A stretch of 64,000 bases of DNA from Cinnamomum chago (taxonomy: Eukaryota; Streptophyta; Magnoliopsida; Laurales; Lauraceae), in NCBI GenBank assembly GCA_038049695.1, contig CP142453.1:1195501-1259500 (forward strand), given 5' to 3'. The notes below the pieces were generated by a model. The model was not told where the DNA came from. It saw nothing but the letters and a program-made list of their open reading frames with translations, and searched no databases. Position 1 is the stretch's first letter; each line of letters opens with the position of its first letter. The translations under genes and the position numbers were made by a program. Below are positions 42,758 to 54,360 of this stretch, in pieces.

Positions 42758-43770
42758 GAGGATTTTACCAAAAAAAAATACTTTAGATAACCAGTGGGCC
42801 AAAACAAACACTTTAACCAATCGTGCACCAGAACAATCAGTTTGCCTAAAACGGTGTTTTTTTTTAGGAGTTTCAACTAGCGTCCCTAGGGACCTTATTT
42901 TTATTAAGCTAAGGGTCCCTAGGGACCCTGCGGCGGACACAAATTAGAATAAAAGATGCGTTTTGCTCGTGTTTCGCTATCAGGGCTTCTTCCTCTGCTT
43001 CTTCCTCTGCGCCCATTTCTTGCTCGAAAAAACTGTGGTTCCCTCCAACATTTGTTCTTGCTGCTGCTCCTGCTCATTGCCCTCCTACCGACAGAGGAAA
43101 TGGTTTCTTTTAATCATCCCCATCAAACACCTTTTAGTCCAACAATTTCTACACATGTGGTCCCTAATTTACATGAGCATTTGTCTTTGACAACCAGATC
43201 ATGCATTTGTATTTAGCAAGTGATTCAAAACCAGAAACAATATAAACAAGATCATGCATTTGTATTTAGCAAGTGATTCAGAACCTGTAACAATATAAAT
43301 CAGATCATGCATTTGGCTTTGGCAAGCGATTAAGAACCTAAAACAATAGAAAGTAGATCATGCATTTGTCTCTGCCCATTGTCTTTCAAAAAAAGGCAAA
43401 CGCCATTTTTAGGGCATTTTTCAAGCTATGAAGAGTATTGTTATACAAGGACGACGAAGACCCTTTTAGAAAGTGATTTTAGAGTGGAGGGGACCACAGT
43501 TTTTCGAGGAAGAAATGGGCGCAGAGAAACCTGTATGTGAAGCCCTAACAGCGAAATACGAGCAAAACGCCTCTTTTATTCTAATATATGTCCGTCTCAG
43601 GGTCCCTAGGGACCCTTAGATTAATAAAAATAAGGTCCCTAGGGACGTTAGTTGAAACTCCTTAAAAAAAAACACCGTTTCAGGCAAACTGATTGTTCTG
43701 GTGCACGGTCGGTTAAAGTGTTTCTTTTGGCCCACTCGTTATCTAAAGTATTTTTTTTGGTAAATTCCTC
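42758..43770. mobile_element. Mutator-like non-autonomous element with ~290-bp TIRs
   Basis: Perfect 9-bp duplication AAACATTTT (42749-42757 and 43771-43779). Ends are GAGGATTTTACC and, reversed, GAGGAATTTACC. The arms match to about 43050 and from about 43485, including GTCCCTAGGGACC palindromes. It lies 46 bp from the previous element in the same R1 copy; copy 1 (about 2266) shows the empty site with AAACATTTT once. No transposase. Confidence 0.88.
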
Positions 43771-43779
43771 AAACATTTT

Positions 43780-43960
43780 GTTTTTGCTTAAGTTATGTCT
43801 CTCATTTGGACGGTACTTCAGCTCTACCATTGAATCCAAATCTGGCTTGCATATTAAATGGGCCCAAATCTTAGGTCCAAGTCCAGTCCTAACACAAAAT
43901 CTTCAAGCCTGACCGAGAATAAGTTGGGCCCAGATCGGGCTAGAGCCAGGCCAGTCCATG
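43780..43960. repeat. Dispersed repeat R1, copy 2 (right part)
   Basis: Matches about 2274-2440, with TCTCTCATTTGGAC and GCTCTACCATTGAATCCAAA. It was separated from its left part by the two MITE insertions at 42004 and 42758. Confidence 0.75.
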
Positions 43961-44216
43961 AACACAAACCTTGCTAATACACTCGCAAAATTGTGCCCAC
44001 CTAAAACATCCCTGCCATCTGATATTAACTGTTTGTATTTCCAAATAAACACTAGGGTACAATTGAATGATGGAGGAGAATCTCTCAACTCTCAACTCAA
44101 CTCTCAAGCATGAATGAATCATTAGACGACAGTGAATTCAAGAAAATTTGTGACATTGAATCCAAGGAGACTATGCATGAAGATTGAAGAAGAAGATGTT
44201 ACATATTTTGAAATAT

Positions 44217-44293
44217 TGGGCCTCATTGGGGTTATGAGCCCCAAGACCGAGGCCCAGCTAATAGCCATCCCCAGAAGAACTAATAAAACCCTA
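44217..44293 (+). promoter_or_regulatory. Paired site II elements and telo-box
   Basis: TGGGCC at 44217-44222, GGCCCA at 44251-44256 and AAACCCTA at 44286-44293, the mirror arrangement of that upstream of the 4039 gene. A 46-bp tandem duplication of leader sequence (TTCTCTGCTAGGGTTTTTGG) follows at about 44350-44441. Confidence 0.5.
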
Positions 44294-44475
44294 TTCAACA
44301 TAGGAGGAAACCACAGCAGACCCGCCCTTGCAAGAACATCTCTTCGGCTTATCTTCTCTGCTAGGGTTTTTGGGATCTTGATCTTTCTACCAATTTATCT
44401 TCTCTGCTAGGGTTTTTGGGATCTTGATCTTTCTACCAATTTAATCACCTGCAACTCCTATTCTACTGTGAAAAC

Positions 44476-45744
44476 ATGTCTCTTTCTCTTACAAACCACC
44501 ATGTCTTCTTCTTGAAGAGCACTCCTAGATACCCCACCATCCAGTTTTTCTCTGAAAACATGGGATTTTGTATTAAAAACCAACATATGTTCCCTTTATT
44601 AAGGAGTACTCATTCATACCCCATCATCTATTGTGTAAAGACCCATCTTCCATTTTTAACATCCACATCTCCTGCGACTGAGACTTGTCTTCCATTTTCA
44701 ACATCCACATCTCCTGGGCAAACCCATTTTATGGTGGATTACCTCGTACAAAGATGTGGGTTATCAATAGAAGAAGCAAACCGTGCATCCAAAGCCCTCA
44801 CCCACATAAAATCCACTGAAAAACCTGACTCTGTTCTCAATTTCCTCAAACAGAACGATTTCAACGACACCCACATCAAAAATCTCGTCTCCAAGCATCC
44901 CAGACTCCTCACTGTAAAGGTTGAGACTACTCTCAAACCCAAGTTTCTCTTCTTCCAAGAACTGGGTCTCTACGGAACCCCGTTTGCAGAAATCACCTCC
45001 AAGTGGCCATTTTTTCTCTTCCACAGCATCAAGAACCATCTCCGACCCACTATTTCTTACCTCAGAACCTTCTTAAACACCAACGAAAACATAGTCAGGG
45101 CTATCAAGAAGTGGGCCAAGATCCTCACCTATGATCTTCATAAGCAGATAATACCCAGCATAGAAGTCCTTCAAAAATGTGGGATTCCTGACCACCAGAT
45201 CTCCAGTCTCCTGAAGGCGAACCCATTTTTCCTCACACAGGGACCCCAATGGGTTGAGTCGCTGGTGACCCGAGCTGAGAGATTTGGAATAGGACGTGGG
45301 TCTGGGATGTTCGTCTATGCGGTTTTGGCAATGGGAAGGATGAGTGAAACTACAATGGAAGCAAAGATGGAGCTTTTTAAGAGCTTTGGCTGGTCGGAAC
45401 AGGACATATTGGTTGCATTCCAGAAGGAGCCACGCTTCATGAACTCCTCAGAGACCAAGGTTCGATCCATGATGAGGTTATTGGTGGGTGAGATGGGGTT
45501 TGAGCCTCGTGAGATTGCTTCAAGGCCCAAGGTGCTTTTATCCAGCTTGGAGAAGATGTTGCTGCCTCGACATGAGGTGCTAAAGATACTGAAATCGAGA
45601 GGGTTGGTGAAAGAGAAAAAATGCTTGTTATCTGTCGTGAACATGTCAGGTGAGGTCTTCTTGAAGAATTATGTGATTCGTTACTTGGATAGAGCTCCTG
45701 AGCTAATAGAAGCTTACATGGTTCCTCTTGGCATTAGTAGATAG
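44476..45744 (+). CDS. mTERF-family protein (copy 3), extended N-terminus
   Basis: Single exon of 422 codons, about 40 longer than copies 1 and 2. The extra length is an internal repetition of the targeting region: KSTPRYPTI and RSTHSYPII segments, and CLPFSTSTSP after LPFLTSTSP. From HFMVDYLVQRCGLSIEEA the protein follows the other copies through all mTERF repeats (SKHPRLLTV, SKWPFFLFHS, LKANPFFLTQGP, QKEPRFMN, SRPKVLLSS) to the same C-terminus. No frame break. A site II and telo-box promoter lies upstream. It heads the first copy of the segmental duplication and is followed by a dead MIZ1-like copy. Confidence 0.87.
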   Translation: MSLSLTNHHVFFLKSTPRYPTIQFFSENMGFCIKNQHMFPLLRSTHSYPIIYCVKTHLPFLTSTSPATETCLPFSTSTSPGQTHFMVDYLVQRCGLSIEEANRASKALTHIKSTEKPDSVLNFLKQNDFNDTHIKNLVSKHPRLLTVKVETTLKPKFLFFQELGLYGTPFAEITSKWPFFLFHSIKNHLRPTISYLRTFLNTNENIVRAIKKWAKILTYDLHKQIIPSIEVLQKCGIPDHQISSLLKANPFFLTQGPQWVESLVTRAERFGIGRGSGMFVYAVLAMGRMSETTMEAKMELFKSFGWSEQDILVAFQKEPRFMNSSETKVRSMMRLLVGEMGFEPREIASRPKVLLSSLEKMLLPRHEVLKILKSRGLVKEKKCLLSVVNMSGEVFLKNYVIRYLDRAPELIEAYMVPLGISR

Positions 45745-47384
45745 ATTAAGAGCAAAGAAAATAAAATGTGTTAAAAGTGAATGAATTAACTTATTCACAT
45801 TTCAATTTCATTGAAGCAACTGATTTTTACATTTTTACAATACAATGACATTACATTGCTTGTTTATATTTGTATTCAGATGAGAGGATTGTCTCATTTG
45901 GGTTACTGAAATTGTTTTAGTTTTCTAACATCAATCTATGTGGTCTTATTGTTAGTTGTTTCTTTATCAAATGATGCATGTCATTCAGTGAAATGGGCAG
46001 TTACAATACAACCCATGTTTTTGCATATTCAGCTGTGGGCAAAGGGGGATGGTTGGAATTATCTTAACAGGGAGATTTTGGAATCATGTTATTTAAATGA
46101 ACTAGAAATTGCTTGTGTGTGTAAATTGGGCTAAGAAAATGTCTTGATTAAACATTGGATATTCACTCATGAGGTTTCAACTTGACACCAGTCAATTTGG
46201 AAAGCAATTAAGATTTAAGACTACTATTAGTCAGGCTCTAACCTTGGTGGATTAAACATCTGATGTTGACTTGAGGAGCAAGAACCCCTTGTCCAATACT
46301 TTGCTCCTGTTGTATTCCACAGTGTCAACTAAGAGACAACTTTGATTTGTTGTAACTCAGGGTGCTTAGCATTACTTTACACTTTCACTAGCTGCCATCT
46401 TAGGTCTCAAATGGAGATACCAATCCAAAAATACATGTCAGTCTCGCATTTCTAACTTCCCTCCATGGATTCAGCTGTCATCCGATATGTATCACCATTG
46501 CTTATCTACATTCATGGGCCCTTACTAAGAAGAATACACACCCTGGATCAACAAAATGCCATTTAACTATTGTTCCAGTATAAACATTTCAAGAAGATAA
46601 TTGCTCTGAACTACTGAGAAATCTGGAAAATGTGTAAAATCAAAAGAAATGTGACAACAATAACAGCAACTTATTGTAGACCACAACTAAGAAAATGCAG
46701 AAAAAAAATTGCTGCAAAAAAACATGTCCACAAATCTCAGACTGATATAGAGAACAGTTATCTTCAAAGACCTGATATTGGGTCTCTTATTTAGCGTCAA
46801 TACCAGTGACCAATGTGGCAAGCAATTCATCCATTGCACTTGTTGCTTCCTCTTCACCCACCAAGTCTCTATTGAAGCAGTCTATTTCCGGTCCTTCATT
46901 GGCACACGCCCTCCAGAGATGATGCTACGTAGATTTCTCATTAGCAGTCCCATTAGACTCACCCCAAATGCATATACCTTGAATGACTGGCTAGCTTTAT
47001 GTCCAGGTACACAGGTATTTAGGCATCGACCCATCAATACAAGGGCCCAGATTATTGACTGAACCCGAACTGTAGCTCTTGAGCTGGCTGCGATTTATCT
47101 GTGAAGACTACACAGAGGGGCTGTAACCAGATTTTTCAGGTCGTGTCCCTATGATAACTGGTAATGAGGAACCCCATTGACATCCCTAGGATCCACTAAT
47201 CCATAATGGTTTCAGATCATACCAATCTAAAACCATTTTGCATCTTATTACTGTTCATTGGCACATTTACCACATTTAACAATGGGCTAAACTTATTTAC
47301 CAAAAAAAAACACAGTGGGCTAAACTCAAACTGGAGTGATATTTGGCTATGGGATCCAAATCTTTTCCGGCTTCTACAGTTGGA
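45745..47384. other. Segmental duplication, copy A, non-coding part
   Basis: Similar in order to 52128-54360 and, at its start, to the 3' flanks of the minus-strand mTERF genes. Shared strings include ATTTCATTGAAGC, ACAATGACATTACATTGCTT, AATGGGCAGTTACAATACAA and CCCCAAATGCATAT. No gene was recognised. Confidence 0.6.
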
Positions 47385-47600
47385 AGTTCTCTGTTGTTTT
47401 TTCTCTGTCTTTTAAAACATAACACAAAAAGGAGTTTGTGGGGTTTGTTGGCTCTACCAAAAAGAAGGGCTGTCATAGCATAAGATGACACAGAGTTTTG
47501 AGGATTGACAATTCATAGAAAGCCTGGTTGGTTGAACTGTCACAATATCTTAAATTGAACAGCTAGAAATACTCAGTAGACCTATTTTTTGTTGATGAGT
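47385..47600 (-). mobile_element. LINE 3' UTR remnant
   Basis: Matches 54961-55215 and the tail of 17425-18090 (GCTGTCATAGCATAAGATG, CAATTCATAGAAA, GAACAGCTAGAAA). Present in both duplication copies, so it predates the duplication. Confidence 0.65.
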
Positions 47601-47981
47601 TTGACTCCCTTTATCCTTTTTTACTTGACTCATGTGATCTATATATGATTAATCTCATGATGGGCTCAACTCTACTTGAAGTGAAATTTGAAAAGGAGTT
47701 TCGGATATTGATGAAGGAGCTTAGGATATTGAGGAGTGGGTTGGGTTCTCCCACTCGATCCAAAGATGCCAACATAAAGAATGGTGCTAGTTCCAAAAGA
47801 AGAGGGCAGAATGTTGTTTATGTCTTCAAAATATAATTACATAATAGAATTTGGTGGAATGAATGACCTATATTCTCCTTACCCAAGCCACATGAATAGA
47901 GAGTGGTCAAAAATCAAAACCCACACCTCTCCAATTCCCATGGCACAAACCAAGTAGTAGCTTGCTTTAACTCAAGTGTTT

Positions 47982-48245
47982 TTAGATCCTTACAAAAAAA
48001 GATGGTGAACTCATTGCCACTGTTCCATCTGGCCCAACCATGTAGAGAGCATTGGACTGTCTGGACCCGAAGACCAGATGGAAATGGGCCGGTGGAACCT
48101 GGCATGAGGAGCTCCATGACCTTGAGATCATCCTCTATGGCCTCTCTTTTGACTCCAAAACCACTCTTCTTCCCATTGGAATACATGCTCCGGAGGGGCT
48201 CCTCCAATAGCTCCATTCCCTCCTCGGCCGGTCTCTTATATTCTT
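47982..48245 (-). pseudogene. Truncated MIZ1-like (DUF617) copy
   Basis: Matches the C-terminal half of the 55588 gene: MELLEEPLRSMYSNGKKSG, then FGVKREAIEDDLKVMELL. The stretch carrying the GELAYMRAHFEQVVGSRDSE motif is deleted, a single-base loss shifts the frame before the final strand, and the whole N-terminal half is missing. At 48246 the sequence changes abruptly to repeat R1. Confidence 0.85.
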
Positions 48246-48420
48246 TCTTCACATATTAGCAAGACTTTTCTTCTTCCATGCTTAGGAGAGGAAAGGTGCT
48301 TGTGGCTAATCCAATAGAGGATTATAAAATGTCTTTTCGTATTAACTAGTTATATTCTAGCTGGCTGTGATCCAACGATCAATGAATTTAACATCTTTCT
48401 TTAACTTCTGAGAAATTTGT
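48246..48420. repeat. Dispersed repeat R1, copy 3
   Basis: Matches about 2050-2225 (CACATATT, CTTCTTCCATGCT, ATTAACTAGTTATATTCTAG). Its left end coincides with the break point of the MIZ1-like pseudogene. Confidence 0.7.
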
Positions 48421-49257
48421 GAGACTCCAAGGCAGAGCTCACCTTTTAAAAATCTAAATAAAAAATAATAATTTATACAGTTCTATAAAATGAATTAGAT
48501 GCGGCAAAATTTTACTCTAACTTTTGTTGGGCCTATAATAAGATTGATCACATACACACGCAAATAAAATATTAAAAGAATTTAAGTTTTATATATAATT
48601 AATATAATTGCAGGCCTATCTATTATTTGAGTGAAATTTAGCAGAAGAACGTAAAGAAAGAGGCATTTATTTTGAACACCCATTGGTTTTCATAAATTTG
48701 AACTCCAAAGAATTTATCTTAAAATTAATTCCAACAAAGGATAATCAAAGAGATGAGGGGTAGGATACAAGGCAAGATATAGGTAGTGCCTCACTCTTAT
48801 AGAATTTCATCTATTAGGGTGACGGCAGGGTGTTCAATTTTTTATCTCACCTTGAGTAATTTTCAATTAAACTAGAAACTATTTGATAACCATTTATGAA
48901 TCTTCACATTTTTTTTCTTCATTTTTATTCACTTTTAGAAATGCATTCATAAGAATTCCTAAAAACCCGCTTTATTTCTATAAACATACCTTGAACAATT
49001 TAGTTTTTAATAGATGAGTCGTGACTAATCACAAAATAAAAACATAAAACAAATAAAAGAGGAAATAACCAAAAAAAATATATCTTTAATTAATGTCCTG
49101 GGCATCACAAAAGCCCTCATAGTTCTTCTTTAACAATAAAGACTCTCCCACCAATTTTTTATTTTATTTGTGCGACGATATCGTTGCTCGTAATTTTTTC
49201 TTACAATTACATAGAAACTATGAGGGTCTTTTGATAATTTTCTCAAAATAAAAATAT
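48421..49257. other. Intergenic, AT-rich, no gene seen
   Basis: No domain-bearing frame and no clear repeat structure. Confidence 0.5.
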
Positions 49258-50561
49258 GAGGATTTTACCGAAAAAATCCCCTTAGACTCATTGAAGATCA
49301 AAAGGGGCTTAGAAAGTCTCCATGCACTGCAGTGATCCTACAGGCCTGATTTGGTATAATTTTTTTCAGTTTTCCCTGAAAGGGGATATCGCTGCTCATC
49401 TTGCCCTTTTACAGTCAATCAAAACTCATTTTCCTTATTGTTCATCTTTCTCTTTTCCCTCACCTCCTCCATCGATCTAAACTCAACTGATCACAAGCGT
49501 TGCTCATCGATTCCAATGCTTCCTCTTTCACATCTTTTCACCTTCTAGCAAGCACGCAGATATCCTAGTTGTATTTTTCATCTTTGTGACCTACAACTCG
49601 TCGGAGATCAATGAGTGTAGAACATGAAACCCTACCCTATTCCACTATTGTGACGTTTAATATGTGAGGTTTGGGTTTGAGATGGAGTTGGAGGAAGGAG
49701 AGGAAGATGAAAAACAAGCAGCTGAGGAAGGAAGAAGATGAAAAATGGGTGGAGGAAGGAAGTGGAGGAGGAAGAAGAAGAAATAAGAGCGGGGACAATC
49801 GCGGGTGAGCGGCGATATCCGCGCTCATGACAGGTGCAGCTCTCAGATGAGTGTGTTCATCCTTTAGAAAAATTCTGTCATGGGTGGGGATATCGCCACC
49901 TATCATCTATAAACTTCATATATTGAGCGGGGATATCCCTTCACATAAAAGGTTAAGCTCTCATATAAGTGTGTTCATCCTTGGGAAAAAAGTCTGTCAT
50001 GAGCGGGGATATCGCCGCTCACCCGCGATTGTCCCCGCTCTTATTTCTTCTTCTTCCTCCTCCACTTCCTTCCTCCACCCATTTTTCATCTTCTTCCTTT
50101 CTCAGCTGCTTGTTTTTCATCTTCCTCCTCCTTCCTCCAACTCCATCTCAAACCCAAACCTCACATATTAAACGTCACAATAGTGGAAGAGGGTAGGGTT
50201 TCATGTTCTACAGATCTCCGGCGAGTTGTTGGTCACGAAGATGAAAAATACAACTAGGATCTCTGCGTGCTTGCTAGAAGGTGAAAAGATGTGGAAGAGG
50301 AAGCATTGAAATCGATGAGCAACGCCTGTTATCAGTTGAGTTTAGACCGATGGAGGTGAGAGAAAGGAGAAAGATGAACAATGGAGAAAATGGGTTTTGA
50401 TCGACCGTAAAAGGGCAAGATGAGTGGCGATATCCCCTCTCAGAGAAAACTAAAAAAAATTATACTAGATCAGGCCGGTAGGATCACTGCAGTGCATGGA
50501 GACTTTCTAAGTCTCTTTTGATCTTCAACGAGTCTAAGGGGATTTTTTCGGTAAAATCCTC
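49258..50561. mobile_element. Foldback Mutator-like element with ~600-bp arms
   Basis: Ends are GAGGATTTTACCG on both sides, the same tip as 42758-43770. Flanks TAAAAATAT and TAAAAGTAT form a 9-bp duplication with one mismatch. The arms are inverted copies over most of the element (for example CCCGCGATTGTCCCCGCTC on one side and its complement on the other), leaving a loop of about 100-150 bp. GGGGATATCGC-type motifs occur about six times. It separates the two segmental duplication copies. Confidence 0.88.
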
Positions 50562-51013
50562 TAAAAGTATATAGGGTAGACGAGCCCAAAAGAGAGGATT
50601 TCACTAGCATCAAATGAAGCATCAAATGATAGTGAATCCCAGAAGACAGAGAATGCAAGGAGATACGTCTTTTTAGAAGAGGATCTCTCTATCAGAATAA
50701 AAGTTCGAATCTCCCACGTTGAAAGTTCTCAGTTCTCGCCAGCACGAAATTGTCAGAGACAGGGTCATGAATGGCCCTGACCTGAGATTCCTCTTCGGCT
50801 TAGCTGCTGGTCGATTCTTCACTGCAGAAGCAGAGGCGATTTCTGGAATGGAAGACTTCGTGACTGCGATTTGTGGTTAGGGAGATGAGATTTCTGTGTA
50901 AAGTGTTGGGAAGTGATGCCATCTGAGAAGGATTGGGCAAGAAGTTGGTGAGAAGGGTTTTGGCATTCTACCAATTTAATCATCATCTGCAACTGCTCTG
51001 CTGCTGTGAAAAG

Positions 51014-52127
51014 ATGCGTCTTTCTCTTCCTAATCACAATCTTTTCCTCCTGAAGAGCACTTTTAGATACCCCACCATCTATTCTGCAAACACCCTTGTT
51101 CCATTTTCAACAGCCACATCTCCTGTGCAAACCCATTTCATGGTCGATTACCTCATACAGAAATGTGGGTTATCAATAGAGAAAGCAAACCGTGCCTCCA
51201 AAACCCTCACCCGCATTAAATCCCCTGAAAAACCCGAATCTGTTCTCAATTTCCTCAAACAGAGCGGTTTCAATGACGCCCACATCAGGAACGCCATCTC
51301 CAAGCAACCCAAGCTCCTCGCTGCGAGGGTGGACACTACCCTCAAACCCAAATACCTCTTCTTCCAGGAACTGGATCTCTCCTGAACCCCATTTGCAGAA
51401 ATTGCCTCCAAGTGGCCGTACTTCCTCTTCTACAGCATTGAAAACCATCTCCAAGCCATCATTTCGTACCTCAAAATCTTCTTAAATACCAACGACAACA
51501 TAGTGAGAGCTATCAAGAAGTGGACCAAGATTCTCTCACCTATGATCTTCATAAGCAGATAATACCCAGCATAGAAGTCCTTCAAAAATGTGGGATTCCT
51601 GACCTACAGATCTCCAGTCTCCAGAGGACAAACCCATTTTCTTCACACAGGGAACCCAATGGGTTGAATCGCTGGTGACCCGAGTTGAGAGATTTGCAAT
51701 CGGACGTGGGTCTGGGATGTTCGTCTATGCAGTTTTGGCAATGGGAAGGATGAGTGAAACTACAATGGACGCAAAGGTGGAGCTTTTGAAGAGCTTTGGC
51801 TGGTCAGAACAGGACATATTGGTTGCATTCCAGAAGGAGCCACGGTTCATGAACTCCTCAGAGAGCAAGGTTCGAGCCGTGATGAGTTTATTGGTGTGTG
51901 AGATGGGGTCGAAGGTACTTGTATCCAGCTTGGAGAAGGTGTTGCTGCCTCGACTTGAGGTGTTGAAGATACTGAAATCGTGAGGGTTGGTGAAAGAGAA
52001 AAAACACTTGTTTTCTGTCATGAACGTGTCAGGTGAGATCTTCTTGAAGAGTTATGTGGTTCGTTACTTGGATAGAGCTCCTGAGCCAAGGGAAGTTTAC
52101 ATGGTTCCTCTTGGCATCAGTAGATAG
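51014..52127 (+). pseudogene. mTERF-family pseudogene (copy 4)
   Basis: Aligns from its ATG (51014) to the common C-terminus with the 44476 gene. Lesions: TGA at 51382-51384 after FFQELDLS; a two-base insertion near 51535 (ATTCTCTCACC); a one-base loss near 51640; an in-frame deletion near 51909 removing the segment before the last repeats; and a CGA-to-TGA change at 51981-51983. Remaining blocks are clear (LIQKCGLSIEKANRASK, GRGSGMFVYAVLAMGRMSE, GWSEQDILVAFQKEPRFMNS). The telo-box and site II promoter found in the other copies is not present upstream. Confidence 0.9.
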
Positions 52128-52927
52128 ATTAAGAGCAAAGAAAAGAGAATGTGTTAGGTGAGTGAATTAAAATATCTTCACATTCCAATTTCATTGAAGC
52201 TGCTGATGTCTGCCATACAATGACATTACATTGCTTGCTTATATCTGTATACCTCTAAATTGTTTAGTTTTTATTTATCTAACATCAATCTAGGTGGTCT
52301 TATTGCCTGATATTTCTTTATCAAATGATGCCAGTCATTCAATGAAATGGGCAGTTACAATACAATCCATGTTTTTGCATATTCAGCTGTGAGCAAAAGG
52401 GGATGGTTGGAATTATCTAATCAGAGAGATTTTGGGGTCATGTTATTTAGATGAACTAAAAATGGCTTCCGTATGTAAATTGGGCTAAGAAAACATCTCG
52501 ATTAAGGATCGGTATATTCACTCATGAGATCTAAACTTGACACCAGTCAATTTGAAAAGCAGTTAAGACTATTATCGGTCAGGCTTTAACCTTGGTCAAT
52601 TAAGGATCTGATGCTGACTCGAGGAGCAAGAACCCTTGTCCAATACTTTACTCTTCTACAGTGTCAACTAGGAGACAACTTTGATTTGTTGTAACCAAGG
52701 GTGCTTGCCATTAGCTTACACTTCTACATGCTGCCATCTTAGGTCTCAAAATGGAGATACCAATCCTAATATACATGTTTGTGATCAGGATTCTCTCATC
52801 TAAGTCTTCTCTCCATGGGTTTAGTTGTCATCTGGTGTGAATCACCATTGCTTATATAGGTACTTATATGGCCCTTGCTAAGGAGAATGTACATCCAGGA
52901 TCAACAAAATGCCATTTACTATTGTTT

Positions 52928-52965
52928 CTCTTCTTGGTTGTAATAAAATTTACCGTTATAAAAAA
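52928..52965 (+). mobile_element. Tiny 5'-truncated retroposon insertion
   Basis: A 38-bp insert ending in A's is flanked by a duplicated AATGCCATTTACTATTGTTT (ending 52927 and again at about 52967-52987). Duplication copy A at about 46555 has this string only once, which supports insertion. Confidence 0.75.
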
Positions 52966-53055
52966 AAAATGCCATTTACTATTGTTTATCAACATTTCAG
53001 CAAATGTGTCAGAATAAAAGTGAGACAACAATAGCAGCAACTTACTATAGACATT

Positions 53056-53290
53056 GAGAACAGCGTCTTACCACGGCAGTTCTGACCAGGTTTCGAAACT
53101 GGCCACCCCTCTTCCCTTGCTTGTGCGAGTTCTATAACCTCGCATGTGCAAGTTAGTCCTCCATGTATGTGTGAGTTCCTATTACCTCACGTGTGCAAGT
53201 TGCCCACCCCTTGCATGTGCGAGTTTCTAATTACCTCACATGTGCAAGTCTCTGTGGGACCCAAACCCTTAGCTGATATACCAAAAAAAA
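53056..53290 (+). mobile_element. tRNA-derived SINE
   Basis: Flanked by a 16-bp duplication ACTTACTATAGACATT / ACTTACTCTAGACATT (53040-53055 and 53291-53306). GGTTTCGAAACT at 53089-53100 fits a Pol III box B, and the element ends in an A run. The body holds three diverged repeats of GTGCGAGTT..CTCGCATGTGCAAG. Copy A of the duplication lacks it. Confidence 0.78.
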
Positions 53291-54360
53291 ACTTACTCTA
53301 GACATTCAAGTTCCAGCAAGGCTTGCCTCCACTAAGTAAATGTAGAGAAAAAACTAACTCCAGATGTTATAGAACATTGTTCTTCAGAGACTGATACTAT
53401 CAGGTCTCTCATTCAAAAGGAAGAATACACCTAAGAAAATATAGCAGGCAATTCATCCATTGCTCGGAGCTTTCTTTGCACCCACCACGTCTCTATTGAA
53501 TTAGTCTAATTCTTGTATTGTTGTTCATTGGCGGGACGATAACCTTATGTCAAAGTGGAGGAAGTGGAAGAAGACCTTGAAAAAGCAGGAGATGAAGAGG
53601 ATTTCAACATATATGTGTCTCTACTCACAAAGTACGAAGAGTCATTGATCAGATTTATGGGCAGTGACGGCAGTCTTATGAGAAAACACTTATGTTACAT
53701 ATCATTACTCTTACACTGACAAAGTCTTCTTTTTGAAGATGCAAAAAATTCTAAGGCCTAGGTAAGATTTTGTAAGACTTTTGGGGTCCCTTTAATTGAC
53801 ATAGAACCCCAGTCTTCTAATATGGTGATGCATGTGGAATGGTCGGGATGGCTCGGCCCCTTAGAGCAAAGGATATTCAATAGAGATAATGTCACTCAAT
53901 ACTTCTCTTTAGCGGTTCCATTGGACTCACCAGTTACCCCAAATGCATATATGATATATATCAGTCATAAATGATGGGAATGGCTTCTGAGCATGCAAGA
54001 ATTCATATAAGGCTACATGGGTATTTAGGCATGGACTTGACTTCACAAGGACCTGATTGTTAACTTGACTTAAACTGTAGATTTGGACCTGGTTCAATTA
54101 TCAATCGAGCCTAAAAGGAGGGCCTGTATTAAGATTTTTCAGGTCATACATATCCTAGTGGTTAACCGGGTCATGAGACCCCATTGACATCTCTAGGATC
54201 CACTAATCCAAAATGGTTTCAGGTATTACCAATCTAAAACCATGCTTCATCTTATTATGACTGCTGATTGGCAAATATACCTCATCTAGCAGAGGGCCAA
54301 ACTCAAATCGGAGTGATATTTGGCTGAGGGATCCAAATCTTTTGCAGCTTCAACAGTAGG

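Larger units (their letters stand above)
52128..54360. other. Segmental duplication, copy B, non-coding part
   Basis: Collinear with 45745-47384 but longer because of later insertions, including a SINE and a truncated LINE. No gene recognised. Confidence 0.6.

Noticed and set aside
42167..42940. 257-codon Pro/Ser-rich frame on the minus strand
   Set aside because: Runs through the low-complexity core of one MITE and out into the next element.
42956..43216. Leucine-rich 86-codon frame resembling a membrane peptide
   Set aside because: Mostly within the TIR of a non-autonomous element. The opposite TIR lacks a preserved frame.
46918..46985. Minus-strand YAFGVSLMGLLMR resembling the end of a protein kinase domain
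   Set aside because: Too short, stops close by, and the duplicate at about 53900 does not keep the frame.
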